This document shows positions 6,111-12,482 of a stretch of 28,260 nt of DNA, piece after piece. Made by a program: the position numbers and the translations under genes. The stretch is taken from NCBI GenBank assembly GCA_031274075.1, contig JAISQQ010000018.1, positions 1-28,260 of the forward strand, read 5' to 3'. The notes beneath the pieces were generated by a model. It ran no database searches. It saw nothing but the letters and a program-made list of their open reading frames with translations, and was not told the origin of the DNA. The stretch comes from Accumulibacter sp. (GTDB taxonomy: Bacteria > Pseudomonadota > Gammaproteobacteria > Burkholderiales > Rhodocyclaceae). The number at the start of each line of letters is the position of its first letter. Position 1 is the stretch's first letter.

Positions 6111-7085
6111 ATGCCAAGGGATAAAATTCTCACTCTTCTGCCCACGCTTCCCTATTTCATGTCGGTCGTGGAACACGGCATGAGCTTTACCAAGGCAGCC
6201 TCGGATATGAACATCACCCAAGGCGCCGTCAGCCAGCGTATCAAACAGCTTGAAGATGAACTGGGTCTTTCCCTCTTCCTCCGCCACCCCCGCAGGCTTA
6301 CCCTGACGAAAGAAGGGCAACTGCTGTACGACATTGCGTCTTCGCGCCTCGGCATGCTACGCAGAGAGATAGGCCATATTGACCAAATACACGATTACGG
6401 AATACTCACTGTCCACTGCTCCCCGTCGTTTGGCGGTATGTGGCTGACCCCGCGGCTGGAGAGCTTTTATGAACAGTGCCCGGAAATTTCCCTGCACCTT
6501 CGGTGCCGCAACGATCTGATAGATATGGAAACCGAAGATATAGACATAGCCGTTCTTTACTGTACCAAAGCATATACCGGCACGGATTCCATCATTTTGC
6601 TCGATGAATGGCTGTTGCCGGTTTGTTCCCCGGAATATGCCAGACGGAAACGTCTGCACGAATTGGGCCGTGCGGCATTGAAGAACTGCCTGTTTCTCCA
6701 CGATAACATCGTATGGCACAACTCACAGCTTTTCTCGGAATGGGAATACTGGGCCAAGGAATCCGGCATGGGGGATATCCGCATGGACAACAGCTATAGC
6801 TTTGACAGGATGGAGTTGACCATAGCCGCGGCGAAAAATGGCCTGGGCATTGCGTTGGGGCGTAAAAACCTTGTCCAGGCGGATATCCAAGCCAACGCCC
6901 TCGTCACGCCTTTCGACCACATGGTAAAGGCAAAGCAGTCGTATATGGCTATTTTTCGCAAGGAAAACGCCCTTTCTCCGCGCATACGCCTGTTTCTGGA
7001 CTGGCTGACGAACCAGGCGGCGAGGGCCCGAGAGTCAATGCCGTGGGATAATAGGGGGCAAACCACGATTAATTCCAAAATTTAG
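6111..7085 (+). CDS. LysR family transcriptional regulator, GcvA-like; C-terminus supplied by a repeat
   Basis: A 324-residue LysR-type regulator. The N-terminal winged helix-turn-helix (about residues 10-68) is clear: SFTKAASDMNITQGAVSQRI, then KQLEDELGLSLFLR and RRLTLTKEGQLL. The rest is a periplasmic-binding-like effector domain (about 95-300), with the family's GILTVHCSPSFG opening and LTIAAAKNGLGIALGR near residues 245-260. ATG at 6111 has an AGGA ribosome binding site six bases upstream. The gene is divergent from ald and probably controls it. The final 12 residues (DNRGQTTINSKI) and the TAG stop are encoded by an AATAATAGGGG/ACCACGATTAATT repeat copy starting at about 7048, so the original end was replaced. 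The effector domain itself appears complete. G+C is about 48% in a 60-base sample. Confidence 0.92.
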   Translation: MPRDKILTLLPTLPYFMSVVEHGMSFTKAASDMNITQGAVSQRIKQLEDELGLSLFLRHPRRLTLTKEGQLLYDIASSRLGMLRREIGHIDQIHDYGILTVHCSPSFGGMWLTPRLESFYEQCPEISLHLRCRNDLIDMETEDIDIAVLYCTKAYTGTDSIILLDEWLLPVCSPEYARRKRLHELGRAALKNCLFLHDNIVWHNSQLFSEWEYWAKESGMGDIRMDNSYSFDRMELTIAAAKNGLGIALGRKNLVQADIQANALVTPFDHMVKAKQSYMAIFRKENALSPRIRLFLDWLTNQAARARESMPWDNRGQTTINSKI

Positions 7086-7145
7086 TCGTGGTCTGACCCC
7101 TATTATCTTCCGGAAATTAATCGTGGTCTGTCCCCTATTATTTGC
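7048..7145. repeat. Compound of three terminal-repeat copies of the AATCGTGGTCTG family
   Basis: Left-facing copy at 7048-7074 (ATAATAGGGGGCAAACCACG, then ATTAATT), then a right-facing copy at 7081-7106 (TTAGTCGTGGTCTGACCCCT, then ATTAT), then another right-facing copy at 7117-7142 (TTAATCGTGGTCTGTCCCCT and onward). The first two form a 59-base hairpin with a short centre. The first copy lies inside the LysR reading frame. Confidence 0.85.
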
Positions 7146-7198
7146 GCTATTATTTGCGTGAATGATTGTAGCTCCCTTATTACGCTTGATGCCGGAAT

Positions 7199-7225
7199 GT
7201 TGGGGTTCGCTTTGCTCACCCCAAC
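7199..7225. repeat. Hairpin repeat, copy 3
   Basis: GTTGGGG (7199-7205) pairs perfectly with CCCCAAC (7219-7225); the loop contains TTCGCTTTGCTCA. It is followed by CTAGGCGGGCTC, as copy 1 is followed by CTATGCGGGCTT. Same family as 1701, 2691 and 8591. Confidence 0.75.
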
Positions 7226-7468
7226 CTAGGCGGGCTCTTAATGAAGTTCTTGATCTTCTCCCAATTATCAGCGTCAGTAGCCGCCACACAACCCCATGTG
7301 CGCCCAGGCCGATGAAGGCGAATAATAGGGGACAGACCATGATTAAATTTTGGGGTACTCTTTGATGCGTCATCTCTTTCTTCCTTTCGTCCCTTGCCAT
7401 GTCCCACCGCCCGGAGAATTAATCGTGGTCTGTCCCCTATTATTTGGTTGCGCGGTTAAATGGCTCAT
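7216..7468 (-). pseudogene. Broken gene downstream of the 161-aa gene, interrupted by repeat element A
   Basis: On the minus strand an ATG at 7468 has an excellent AAGGAG ribosome binding site with a seven-base spacer and lies two bases after the stop of the 161-aa gene. It opens a frame (MSHLTAQP) that runs straight into the 126-bp repeat element at 7445 and stops within it. Just past the element, from 7320, an open frame reads RLHRPGRTWGCVAATDADNW and then EKIKNFIK before running into the hairpin repeat. The R-L-H ... G-C-V pattern recalls the His/Cys active site of L,D-transpeptidase-like (YkuD or DUF2778/Tlde1) domains, but this is only a loose resemblance. The two pieces together are too short for such a domain, so either most of the gene was deleted or they come from different genes. 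Whether they once belonged together is inference. Confidence 0.4.
7320..7445. mobile_element. MITE-like element A with about 26-bp terminal inverted repeats
   Basis: Left end 7321-7345 begins AATAATAGGGGACAGACCAT; right end 7420-7445 is its inverted complement with one mismatch (C to T). The 75-base interior is non-coding and nearly identical to element B at 8346-8471; I count four differences over about 125 bases. No transposase is encoded, so it would need one in trans. No clear target-site duplication is visible. Confidence 0.8.
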
Positions 7469-7470
7469 GT

Positions 7471-7956
7471 TCAAACTCCTTCAGCGACGTCAAGCGTCAG
7501 TTCATAGGTGGTGTAAGTTGAAAAAATCCCGCTACCTTTGTATGCCAGCAAGGCATCGTACAAGTCTTTCAGAATTTCATCACGCCGGTTTTTTAACTCA
7601 TCCGGCAATTGCCTGGGACGATTGAAATACACAAACATTTCATCCATCGAGCCAAGACGGGTGATGCGTTTTATACCCCCCCCCGGTCCGTTGCGATCCC
7701 CCCAGTGTGACAATGCCTCCTGTTCCACCCAAAGTAGATGTCCATGCCATGAAAATACCCAACCGGACAGTCCTGTCGGGCGGTGATCCTCCGTTTGCTC
7801 CGCCACGCATATGAGATAGATATTGCGCTCATGATCTACCGTGACTGTTCCGGGCGAAGCATACCTGGTAACAACAATACTTTTTTTTATTTCCGGCATC
7901 CCGTACTGTGCCCAGTTGCTCGTGCTTTCACTGAGACGTTCGTTTACAAAAGCCAT
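7471..7956 (-). CDS. Unrecognised 161-residue protein
   Basis: I do not recognise this family. The protein is soluble, with no signal peptide or membrane helix. It has a beta-rich, aromatic N-terminal half (SIVVTRYASPGTVTVDHERN, LICVAEQ, GWVFSWHGHLLWVEQEAL), a loop with GDRNGPGGGIKRI, and a charged helical part (PDELKNRRDEILKDLYDALL) before a short C-terminal strand region. The ATG at 7956 is preceded by AAGGAG about ten bases upstream. The stop codon is two bases before the start of the next, broken gene on the same strand, so the two were co-translated. A small acidic/aromatic protein paired with a second gene is compatible with an immunity or antitoxin role, but nothing in the sequence proves it. 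The gene is intact and its codons look normal. Confidence 0.7.
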   Translation of the reverse strand: MAFVNERLSESTSNWAQYGMPEIKKSIVVTRYASPGTVTVDHERNIYLICVAEQTEDHRPTGLSGWVFSWHGHLLWVEQEALSHWGDRNGPGGGIKRITRLGSMDEMFVYFNRPRQLPDELKNRRDEILKDLYDALLAYKGSGIFSTYTTYELTLDVAEGV

Positions 7957-7987
7957 GATTTCTATTCTCCTTGAGTGTTAAACCGGG

Positions 7988-8012
7988 AATAATAGAGGAC
8001 AGACCACGATTA
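7988..8012. repeat. Solo terminal repeat of the MITE-like family
   Basis: AATAATAGAGGACAGACCAC followed by GATTA differs at one base from the left end of element B. It lies alone, 18 bases beyond the 3' end of the truncated nuclease gene, so that gene fragment is bracketed by members of the same family on both sides. Confidence 0.75.
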
Positions 8013-8029
8013 TTCCCTCAGAACAAGCT

Positions 8030-8345
8030 TCATCCTCCAGCCGCAATCCCCAGGCTTTCCACCATAAACCCCACCACATTGCGCGCCTTCTTGCTGAACT
8101 CCACCCCCATCAGGTGGATGGGCCGATTCTGCGCGCGGTATTTGTCGGCGTATTTCTTCTCCTTGATCTGCTGTAGCGCCCTGTCCTCGGCTTCCTCCGC
8201 CACCACCTTGAATTCAAAGAGATAAATCTGGTCATTGAACTCGATGGCCATATCCAGTTTCCCCTGATGGCTCACATCTTCCGGGATGATGTCCAATCCC
8301 AGCGCGGCAAAGCTGGCGTAAAACACGCTGGCGTAATAGCCCTCT
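8030..8345 (-). pseudogene. Truncated PD-(D/E)XK nuclease-domain protein (C-terminal part of an AAA-ATPase-like/PDDEXK_9 protein)
   Basis: The fragment encodes EGYYASVFYASFAALGLDII at its upstream end, then GKLDMAIEFNDQIYLFEFKV, and a final region ALQQIKEKKYADKYRAQNRP ending in IAAGG. The D...E-x-K pattern (Asp in KLDMAI, Glu-x-Lys... in FEFKV) is the core of the PD-(D/E)XK fold found at the C-terminus of proteins with an N-terminal AAA-ATPase-like domain, which are common in bacterial genomes and of poorly known function. Coding is continuous up to 8345, where it meets the end of repeat element B, and within the element the frame hits TAA. The whole ATPase half is absent; DNA beyond the element (8472 onward) does not resume it. 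A GTG at 8326 could start translation of the remaining piece but has no convincing ribosome binding site. Confidence 0.8.
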
Positions 8346-8471
8346 AAATAATAGGGGACAGACCACGATTAAATTTTTGGGTAATCTTTGATGCGTCATC
8401 TCTTTCTTCCTTTCGTCCCTTGCCATGTCCCACAGCCCGGAGAATTAATCGTGGTCTGTCCCCTATTATTT
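8346..8471. mobile_element. MITE-like element B with perfect 26-bp terminal inverted repeats
   Basis: Left end 8346-8371 begins AAATAATAGGGGACAGACCA; the right end 8446-8471 is its exact complement over 26 bases. The 74-base interior matches element A, about 1 kb away, with few differences. It is non-coding. It separates the truncated nuclease gene from sequence that does not continue it. No target duplication is seen. Confidence 0.85.
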
Positions 8472-8590
8472 CCTGATCGCCTCCCTCATTTTCGCGCTTC
8501 TTTACTCGGATTGCTTCCTAAAAGTCAAATGCGATAGCCCTGATTATTTCCCATCCACTCCTTCCCCTTCATTCAAAACAAGCCCGCATA

Positions 8591-8686
8591 GCTTGGGGCG
8601 AGCTTGCGAACCCCAAGCCATTCCGGAAAACAAGAGGCCGGCAGACAATCCTATTTGCGGGCGCAAAGCGCCCGGTAGCTGAACCG
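8591..8686. repeat. Composite intergenic repeat, copy at 8.6 kb
   Basis: GCTTGGGG (8591-8598) pairs with CCCCAAGC (8611-8618). CATTCCGGAAAACAAGAGGC follows, then a second perfect hairpin GGGCGC-AAA-GCGCCC (8659-8673) and GGTAGCTGA. The modules and their order match 2691-2789. It runs directly into the heptamer array. The 119 bases before it (8472-8590) show nothing I can name. Confidence 0.75.
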
Positions 8687-8725
8687 TCCTCTGTCCTCTG
8701 TCCTCTGTCTTCTGTCCTCTGACCC
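8684..8725. repeat. Heptamer tandem repeat downstream of the 62-aa gene
   Basis: Six units in 7-base register: CCGTCCT, CTGTCCT, CTGTCCT, CTGTCTT, CTGTCCT, CTGACCC. The array abuts the stop codon of the minus-strand membrane protein gene (8726-8728), so it is the first thing transcribed after that gene ends. Confidence 0.8.
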
Positions 8726-8914
8726 CTAGATCGGAATGACCGCGACGCGTTCGAGGATCAGCAGGGCGAAAACCAGCAGGGCCACCATCACCGCGTAGCG
8801 GAATACGCGCCAGGAAAAATACACGTACTTGTGGTTTCCGGTCAGCAGGTACGCGGCCACGCCGCCTCCGACCAGCAGCAGGGTCAGGATGCCCAGCAGG
8901 CGCAGCAGCCACAT
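8726..8914 (-). CDS. Small inner-membrane protein encoded just after lpxC
   Basis: A 62-residue protein with two hydrophobic segments: about residues 3-24 (LLRLLGILTLLLVGGGVAAY) and about 40-62 (AVMVALLVFALLILERVAVI), joined by a polar, aromatic loop (GNHKYVYFSWRVFR). It has no catalytic motif and I cannot assign a function. The start ATG at 8914 is nine bases past the lpxC stop with no good ribosome binding site of its own, so translation likely depends on coupling to lpxC. The regular spacing of hydrophobic residues over its full length supports a real gene and not chance. A role in the envelope near lipid A synthesis is only suggested by position. Confidence 0.75.
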   Translation of the reverse strand: MWLLRLLGILTLLLVGGGVAAYLLTGNHKYVYFSWRVFRYAVMVALLVFALLILERVAVIPI

Positions 8915-8923
8915 GCCGGCGGC

Positions 8924-9853
8924 TCAGTGCGCCGGCTGCGCCAGCCAGCGGACGACGGCGCGCGGCGCGCGCGAGGCGTCTTCGAAGGCGACGTATTCCC
9001 AGGCGTCGGGATGGGCCAGCAGCTCGCGCGCCAGCCGGTTGTTCAGCGCGTGTCCCGATTTGTGCGCGGTGAACGCCGCCAGCAGGGGATGCCCCAGGAG
9101 ATAGAGATCGCCGATCGCGTCGAGCAGCTTGTGCTTGACGAACTCGTCGCCGTAGCGCAGGCCGTCGGCGTTGAGCACGCGGAATTCGTCGAGCACCACC
9201 GCGTTGTCCAGCCCGCCGCCCTGCGCCAGGCCGTTTTCGTGCAGCCACTCGACTTCCTGCATGAAGCCGAAGGTGCGCGCGCGCGCGATCTCGCGCACGT
9301 ACGAATGCTCGGCGAAATCGATGCTCGCCCGCTGGCCGCTGCGGTCGATCGCCGGATGCTTGAAGACGATGGAAAAAGTCAGCCGATAGCCGTCGTGGGG
9401 ATCGAAACGCGCCCAGCGTTCGCCGCCGCGGTCGCTTTCGCGCACCTCGATACGGCGCTTGACGCGGATGAATTTCTTTGCCGCATGCTGTTCCTCGATG
9501 CCCGCCGACTGGATGAGAAACACGAAGGGCGATGCCGAACCGTCGAGAATCGGCACTTCGGCGGCGTCGAGATCGACGTAGGCGTTATCCACGCCCAGGC
9601 CGGCCAGCGCCGACATCAGGTGCTCGATGGTGCCGACCTTGACGCCGTCGCGCTCGAGGCACGAACACATGCGCGTATCGCCCACCATCAGGGCGGAGGC
9701 CGGCAAATCGACTGCCGGATCGAGATCGACGCGGCGGAAGACGATGCCGCTGTTCGGCGCCGCCGGACGCAGCGCCATGTTCACCTTGACGCCCGAATGC
9801 AGGCCGACGCCGGAGGCCCGGATCACCGATTTGAGCGTGCGCTGTTTGAGCAT
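8924..9853 (-). CDS. lpxC: UDP-3-O-acyl-N-acetylglucosamine deacetylase
   Basis: A 309-residue zinc amidase that carries out the committed step of lipid A synthesis, removing acetate from UDP-3-O-acyl-GlcNAc in the cytoplasm. The start [20 protein letters not shown] is typical. The zinc ligands and catalytic residues are in place: Glu77-His78 (in TIEHLMSAL), His241 and Asp245 (in [11 protein letters not shown]), and His268 in HKSGHALNN. Substrate-loop motif [13 protein letters not shown] is at 99-111. The open frame extends to 9970, but the ATG at 9853 gives the family start and sits just behind a good extended -10 promoter. The ribosome binding site is weak. It lies 176 bases after ftsZ, so it probably has both its own promoter and read-through from the division operon. 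Confidence 0.97.
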   Translation of the reverse strand: MLKQRTLKSVIRASGVGLHSGVKVNMALRPAAPNSGIVFRRVDLDPAVDLPASALMVGDTRMCSCLERDGVKVGTIEHLMSALAGLGVDNAYVDLDAAEVPILDGSASPFVFLIQSAGIEEQHAAKKFIRVKRRIEVRESDRGGERWARFDPHDGYRLTFSIVFKHPAIDRSGQRASIDFAEHSYVREIARARTFGFMQEVEWLHENGLAQGGGLDNAVVLDEFRVLNADGLRYGDEFVKHKLLDAIGDLYLLGHPLLAAFTAHKSGHALNNRLARELLAHPDAWEYVAFEDASRAPRAVVRWLAQPAH

Positions 9854-9881
9854 GTGCGGGAAAAAAAACGGGGAATGGCGG

Positions 9882-9890
9882 ATTGTAGCA
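9882..9890 (-). promoter_or_regulatory. lpxC: Extended -10 promoter for lpxC
   Basis: On the minus strand TGCTACAAT matches the extended -10 form TGnTATAAT with one change. Transcription would start near 9875, giving a leader of about 20 bases before the lpxC ATG. No good -35 hexamer is seen, which is common for extended -10 promoters. Confidence 0.6.
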
Positions 9891-10004
9891 CAGCCCGCCA
9901 AATCCCCTTCTTGCAGAGAGAGAAAGTGCCAGCAAGGAGTGAAAGGCAAGACCCCGCGCCGTCCTTCCAAAACAAGGAAATCGGCGCCGTTTTCCGCCCT
10001 GGGG

Positions 10005-10039
10005 CCTGTCTTCCGCCTCCTGTCTCCTGTCAGTCAGCC
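10005..10039. repeat. Heptamer tandem repeat overlapping the ftsZ stop codon
   Basis: Degenerate 7-base units CCTGTCT, TCCGCCT, CCTGTCT, CCTGTCA, GTCAGCC run from the ftsZ-lpxC gap into the end of ftsZ; the stop codon (TCA at 10030-10032 on this strand) is part of a unit. The repeat therefore contributes to the last codons of FtsZ. Confidence 0.5.
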
Positions 10040-11217
10040 TGCTTGCGCAGGAAAGCCGGAATTGGGCCGTCGCGATCGACGCCGCCATTGACCAGCGCTT
10101 CGGCGGTGGCGCTGCGTCCCTTGCGCACCACCGCCGGCACGTCGAGATCCTTGAAGTCGATGTTGACGCCGAAGGCGTAGCCGCCGTCGGTTCCTGTGGC
10201 CCGCTCCTGTTGCACGACGGGCGTGTTGATCACCTCGAAGGGCGTCCGCTTGGCCTGGGGCTGGCCCAGGCCCGTGGCGATCACCGTCACGCGCAGCTCG
10301 TCTTCCATCCCGTCGTCGTAGACCGCGCCGAAGATGATGTGCGCGTCGTCGGCGGCGAACGCGCGCACGGTGTTCATGACTTCGTTCACCTCCTTCAGCT
10401 TCATGTCGCGCGACGAGGTGATATTGACCAGCACGCCCTTGGCGCCGGACAGGTTGACGCCTTCGAGCAAGGGCGAGGCGACGGCCTGCTCGGCGGCGAG
10501 GCGCGCGCGGTCGACGCCCGAGGCGGAGGCCGATCCCATCATGGCCACGCCCATTTCGCCCATCACCGTGCGCACGTCCTCGAAATCGACGTTGATCAGG
10601 CCCGGCAGGTTGATGATCTCGGCGATGCCGCCGACGGCGCTGCGCAGCACGTTGTTGGCCGCCTTGAACGCTTCATCCACCGACACGTCGTCGCCGAGCA
10701 CGTCCATCAGCTTTTCGTTGAGCACGACGATCTGCGAATCGACGTGTTTCTGCAATTCAGCGATGCCGGCCTCGGCGATCTTGGCGCGTTTTCCCCCTTC
10801 GAAGGTGAACGGCCTGGTCACCACGGCGACGGTCAGCACGCCCATCTCGCGGGCGATCTCGGCGACCACCGGCGCCGCGCCGGTGCCCGTGCCGCCGCCC
10901 ATGCCGGCGGTGATGAACACCATGTGCGCGCCCTTCAGCGCCTCGGTGATGCGCTCGCGCTCGCCGATCGCCGCGTCGCGCCCGACCTCGGGCCTGGCGC
11001 CCGCGCCCAGCCCGGTCTTGCCCAAGCGCAGCCGGGTGTGCACCTGGCTGCGCTTGAGGGCTTGCGCGTCGGTGTTGGCGACGATGAACTCGACGCCCTT
11101 CACGCCCTCGCGGACCATGTGGTCGACCGCGTTGCCACCGCCGCCGCCGACGCCGATGACCTTGATCACGGTCTCGAAATCGTTGATGGCGTCTTCTTTA
11201 TCGATGATTTCAAACAT
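10030..11217 (-). CDS. ftsZ: Cell division protein FtsZ
   Basis: A 395-residue tubulin-like GTPase that assembles the division ring at midcell. Visible motifs are [11 protein letters not shown] (20-30), VANTDAQAL, the GTP signature GGGTGTG at 107-113, and the catalytic T7 loop NVDFED at 209-214. The globular domain ends near residue 317 and is followed by a short linker with no long repeats, then the conserved C-terminal peptide [10 protein letters not shown], which binds FtsA. The ATG at 11217 has GGAG nine bases upstream. It follows ftsA after 35 bases, the widest gap inside the cluster before lpxC, leaving room for extra control of FtsZ levels. A heptamer repeat touches the last codons. 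Confidence 0.98.
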   Translation of the reverse strand: MFEIIDKEDAINDFETVIKVIGVGGGGGNAVDHMVREGVKGVEFIVANTDAQALKRSQVHTRLRLGKTGLGAGARPEVGRDAAIGERERITEALKGAHMVFITAGMGGGTGTGAAPVVAEIAREMGVLTVAVVTRPFTFEGGKRAKIAEAGIAELQKHVDSQIVVLNEKLMDVLGDDVSVDEAFKAANNVLRSAVGGIAEIINLPGLINVDFEDVRTVMGEMGVAMMGSASASGVDRARLAAEQAVASPLLEGVNLSGAKGVLVNITSSRDMKLKEVNEVMNTVRAFAADDAHIIFGAVYDDGMEDELRVTVIATGLGQPQAKRTPFEVINTPVVQQERATGTDGGYAFGVNIDFKDLDVPAVVRKGRSATAEALVNGGVDRDGPIPAFLRKQAD

Positions 11218-11252
11218 GGCTACTCTCTCCTCTACAAAAAATCAAAAAACAC

Positions 11253-12482
11253 CTAAAAATTCTTCTTGACCCAGAACTGCATCCGTTCGTAAATCTGTTT
11301 CCAGTCGCTCGTTTCACGCACCTTCTGCCCGCGTTTTTTCTGCGCGCACGCTTCCAGCAGCAGGCCGTAGGAGGTGGCGAAACGCGGCGACTGGATGACG
11401 CTGGCCAGCGCGCCGGCGTATTTGGGAACGCCGATGCGCACCGGCATGTGGAAAACCTCCTCGCCCAGCTCGATCATTCCGGGCATGACCGAGGAGCCGC
11501 CGGTCAGGACGATGCCTGACGAGAGCACTTTCTCGAAGCCGAAAAGGCGCAGTTCCGCCAGGGTCATCTCGAACAGTTCCTCGACGCGCGGCTGGATGAC
11601 GTCGGCCAGCGCGGAGCGCGACAGCTTGCGCGACGGCTGCTCGTCGACGCCCGCGACGTCGAACACCTCCTCGGGATCGGCGAGATTGGACAGCGCGCAG
11701 CCGAACTTGTGCTTGATGTCCTCGGCCTCGCACATCGGCATTTTCAGCATGAAGGCGATGTCGCGGGTAATATGGTCGCCGGCGTTCGGGATCACTTTCG
11801 TATGGCGGATCGCGCCCTGCGTCCACACCGCCAGGTCGGTGGTGCCGCCGCCGATGTCGACCAGGCACACGCCGAGATCCTTTTCGTCCTCCGAAAGCAC
11901 GGCGTAGCTCGACGCCAAGGGCTGCAGCACCAGATCGTTGACCTCCAGCCCGCAGCGGCGCACGCACTTGACGATGTTCTGCGCCGCCGACACCGCGCCG
12001 GTGACGATGTGCACCTTCACTTCGAGGCGGAAGCCGCTCAGGCCGATCGGCTCGCGGATGCTGTCCTGGTCGTCGATGATGAATTCCTGGGTAAGGATGT
12101 GCAGGATTTCCTGGTCGGACGGGATCGGCATCGCGCGCGCCGTCTCGATAACCCGCTCGACGTCGGTCGGCGTAACTTCCTTGTCCTTGATCGCCACCAT
12201 GCCGTTGGAGTTGAAGCTGCGGATATGCTTGCCGGCGATGCCCGTATAGACGTCCTTGACCTGGCAGTCGGCCATCAGCTCGACTTCCTGGATCACGCGC
12301 GAGATCGTCGCCACGGTATCCTCGATGTTGACCACGACGCCCTTTTTCAACCCGCGCGAGTCCTGCGTGCCCATGCCGATGATGTTGAGCCGGTCGTCGG
12401 GAGTAAGCTCCGCCACCAGAGCCACGACCTTGGTCGTGCCGATGTCCAGGCCGACGATGATTTCCTTGCTTTCCCTGCTCAT
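11253..12482 (-). CDS. ftsA: Cell division protein FtsA
   Basis: A 409-residue actin-like ATPase that anchors FtsZ filaments to the inner membrane and recruits later division proteins. It shows the phosphate-1 motif GLDIGTTKVV (11-20), the SHS2/1C region around 84-160, and phosphate-2 motif VDIGGGTTDLAVW (about 208-220). The adenosine motif GIVLTGGSSVMPGM is near 323-336. The C-terminus YERMQFWVKKNF is the amphipathic membrane-targeting helix. Its ATG overlaps the stop of ftsQ in an ATGA arrangement, so translation is coupled. Length and order are normal for proteobacteria. Confidence 0.98.
   Translation of the reverse strand: MSRESKEIIVGLDIGTTKVVALVAELTPDDRLNIIGMGTQDSRGLKKGVVVNIEDTVATISRVIQEVELMADCQVKDVYTGIAGKHIRSFNSNGMVAIKDKEVTPTDVERVIETARAMPIPSDQEILHILTQEFIIDDQDSIREPIGLSGFRLEVKVHIVTGAVSAAQNIVKCVRRCGLEVNDLVLQPLASSYAVLSEDEKDLGVCLVDIGGGTTDLAVWTQGAIRHTKVIPNAGDHITRDIAFMLKMPMCEAEDIKHKFGCALSNLADPEEVFDVAGVDEQPSRKLSRSALADVIQPRVEELFEMTLAELRLFGFEKVLSSGIVLTGGSSVMPGMIELGEEVFHMPVRIGVPKYAGALASVIQSPRFATSYGLLLEACAQKKRGQKVRETSDWKQIYERMQFWVKKNF

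Noticed and set aside
7035..7407. Minus-strand ORFs reading through element A and the compound repeat
   Set aside because: Most of their codons come from the repeats and hairpins. Only the segment 7216-7320 in one frame looks protein-like and is reported as a remnant.
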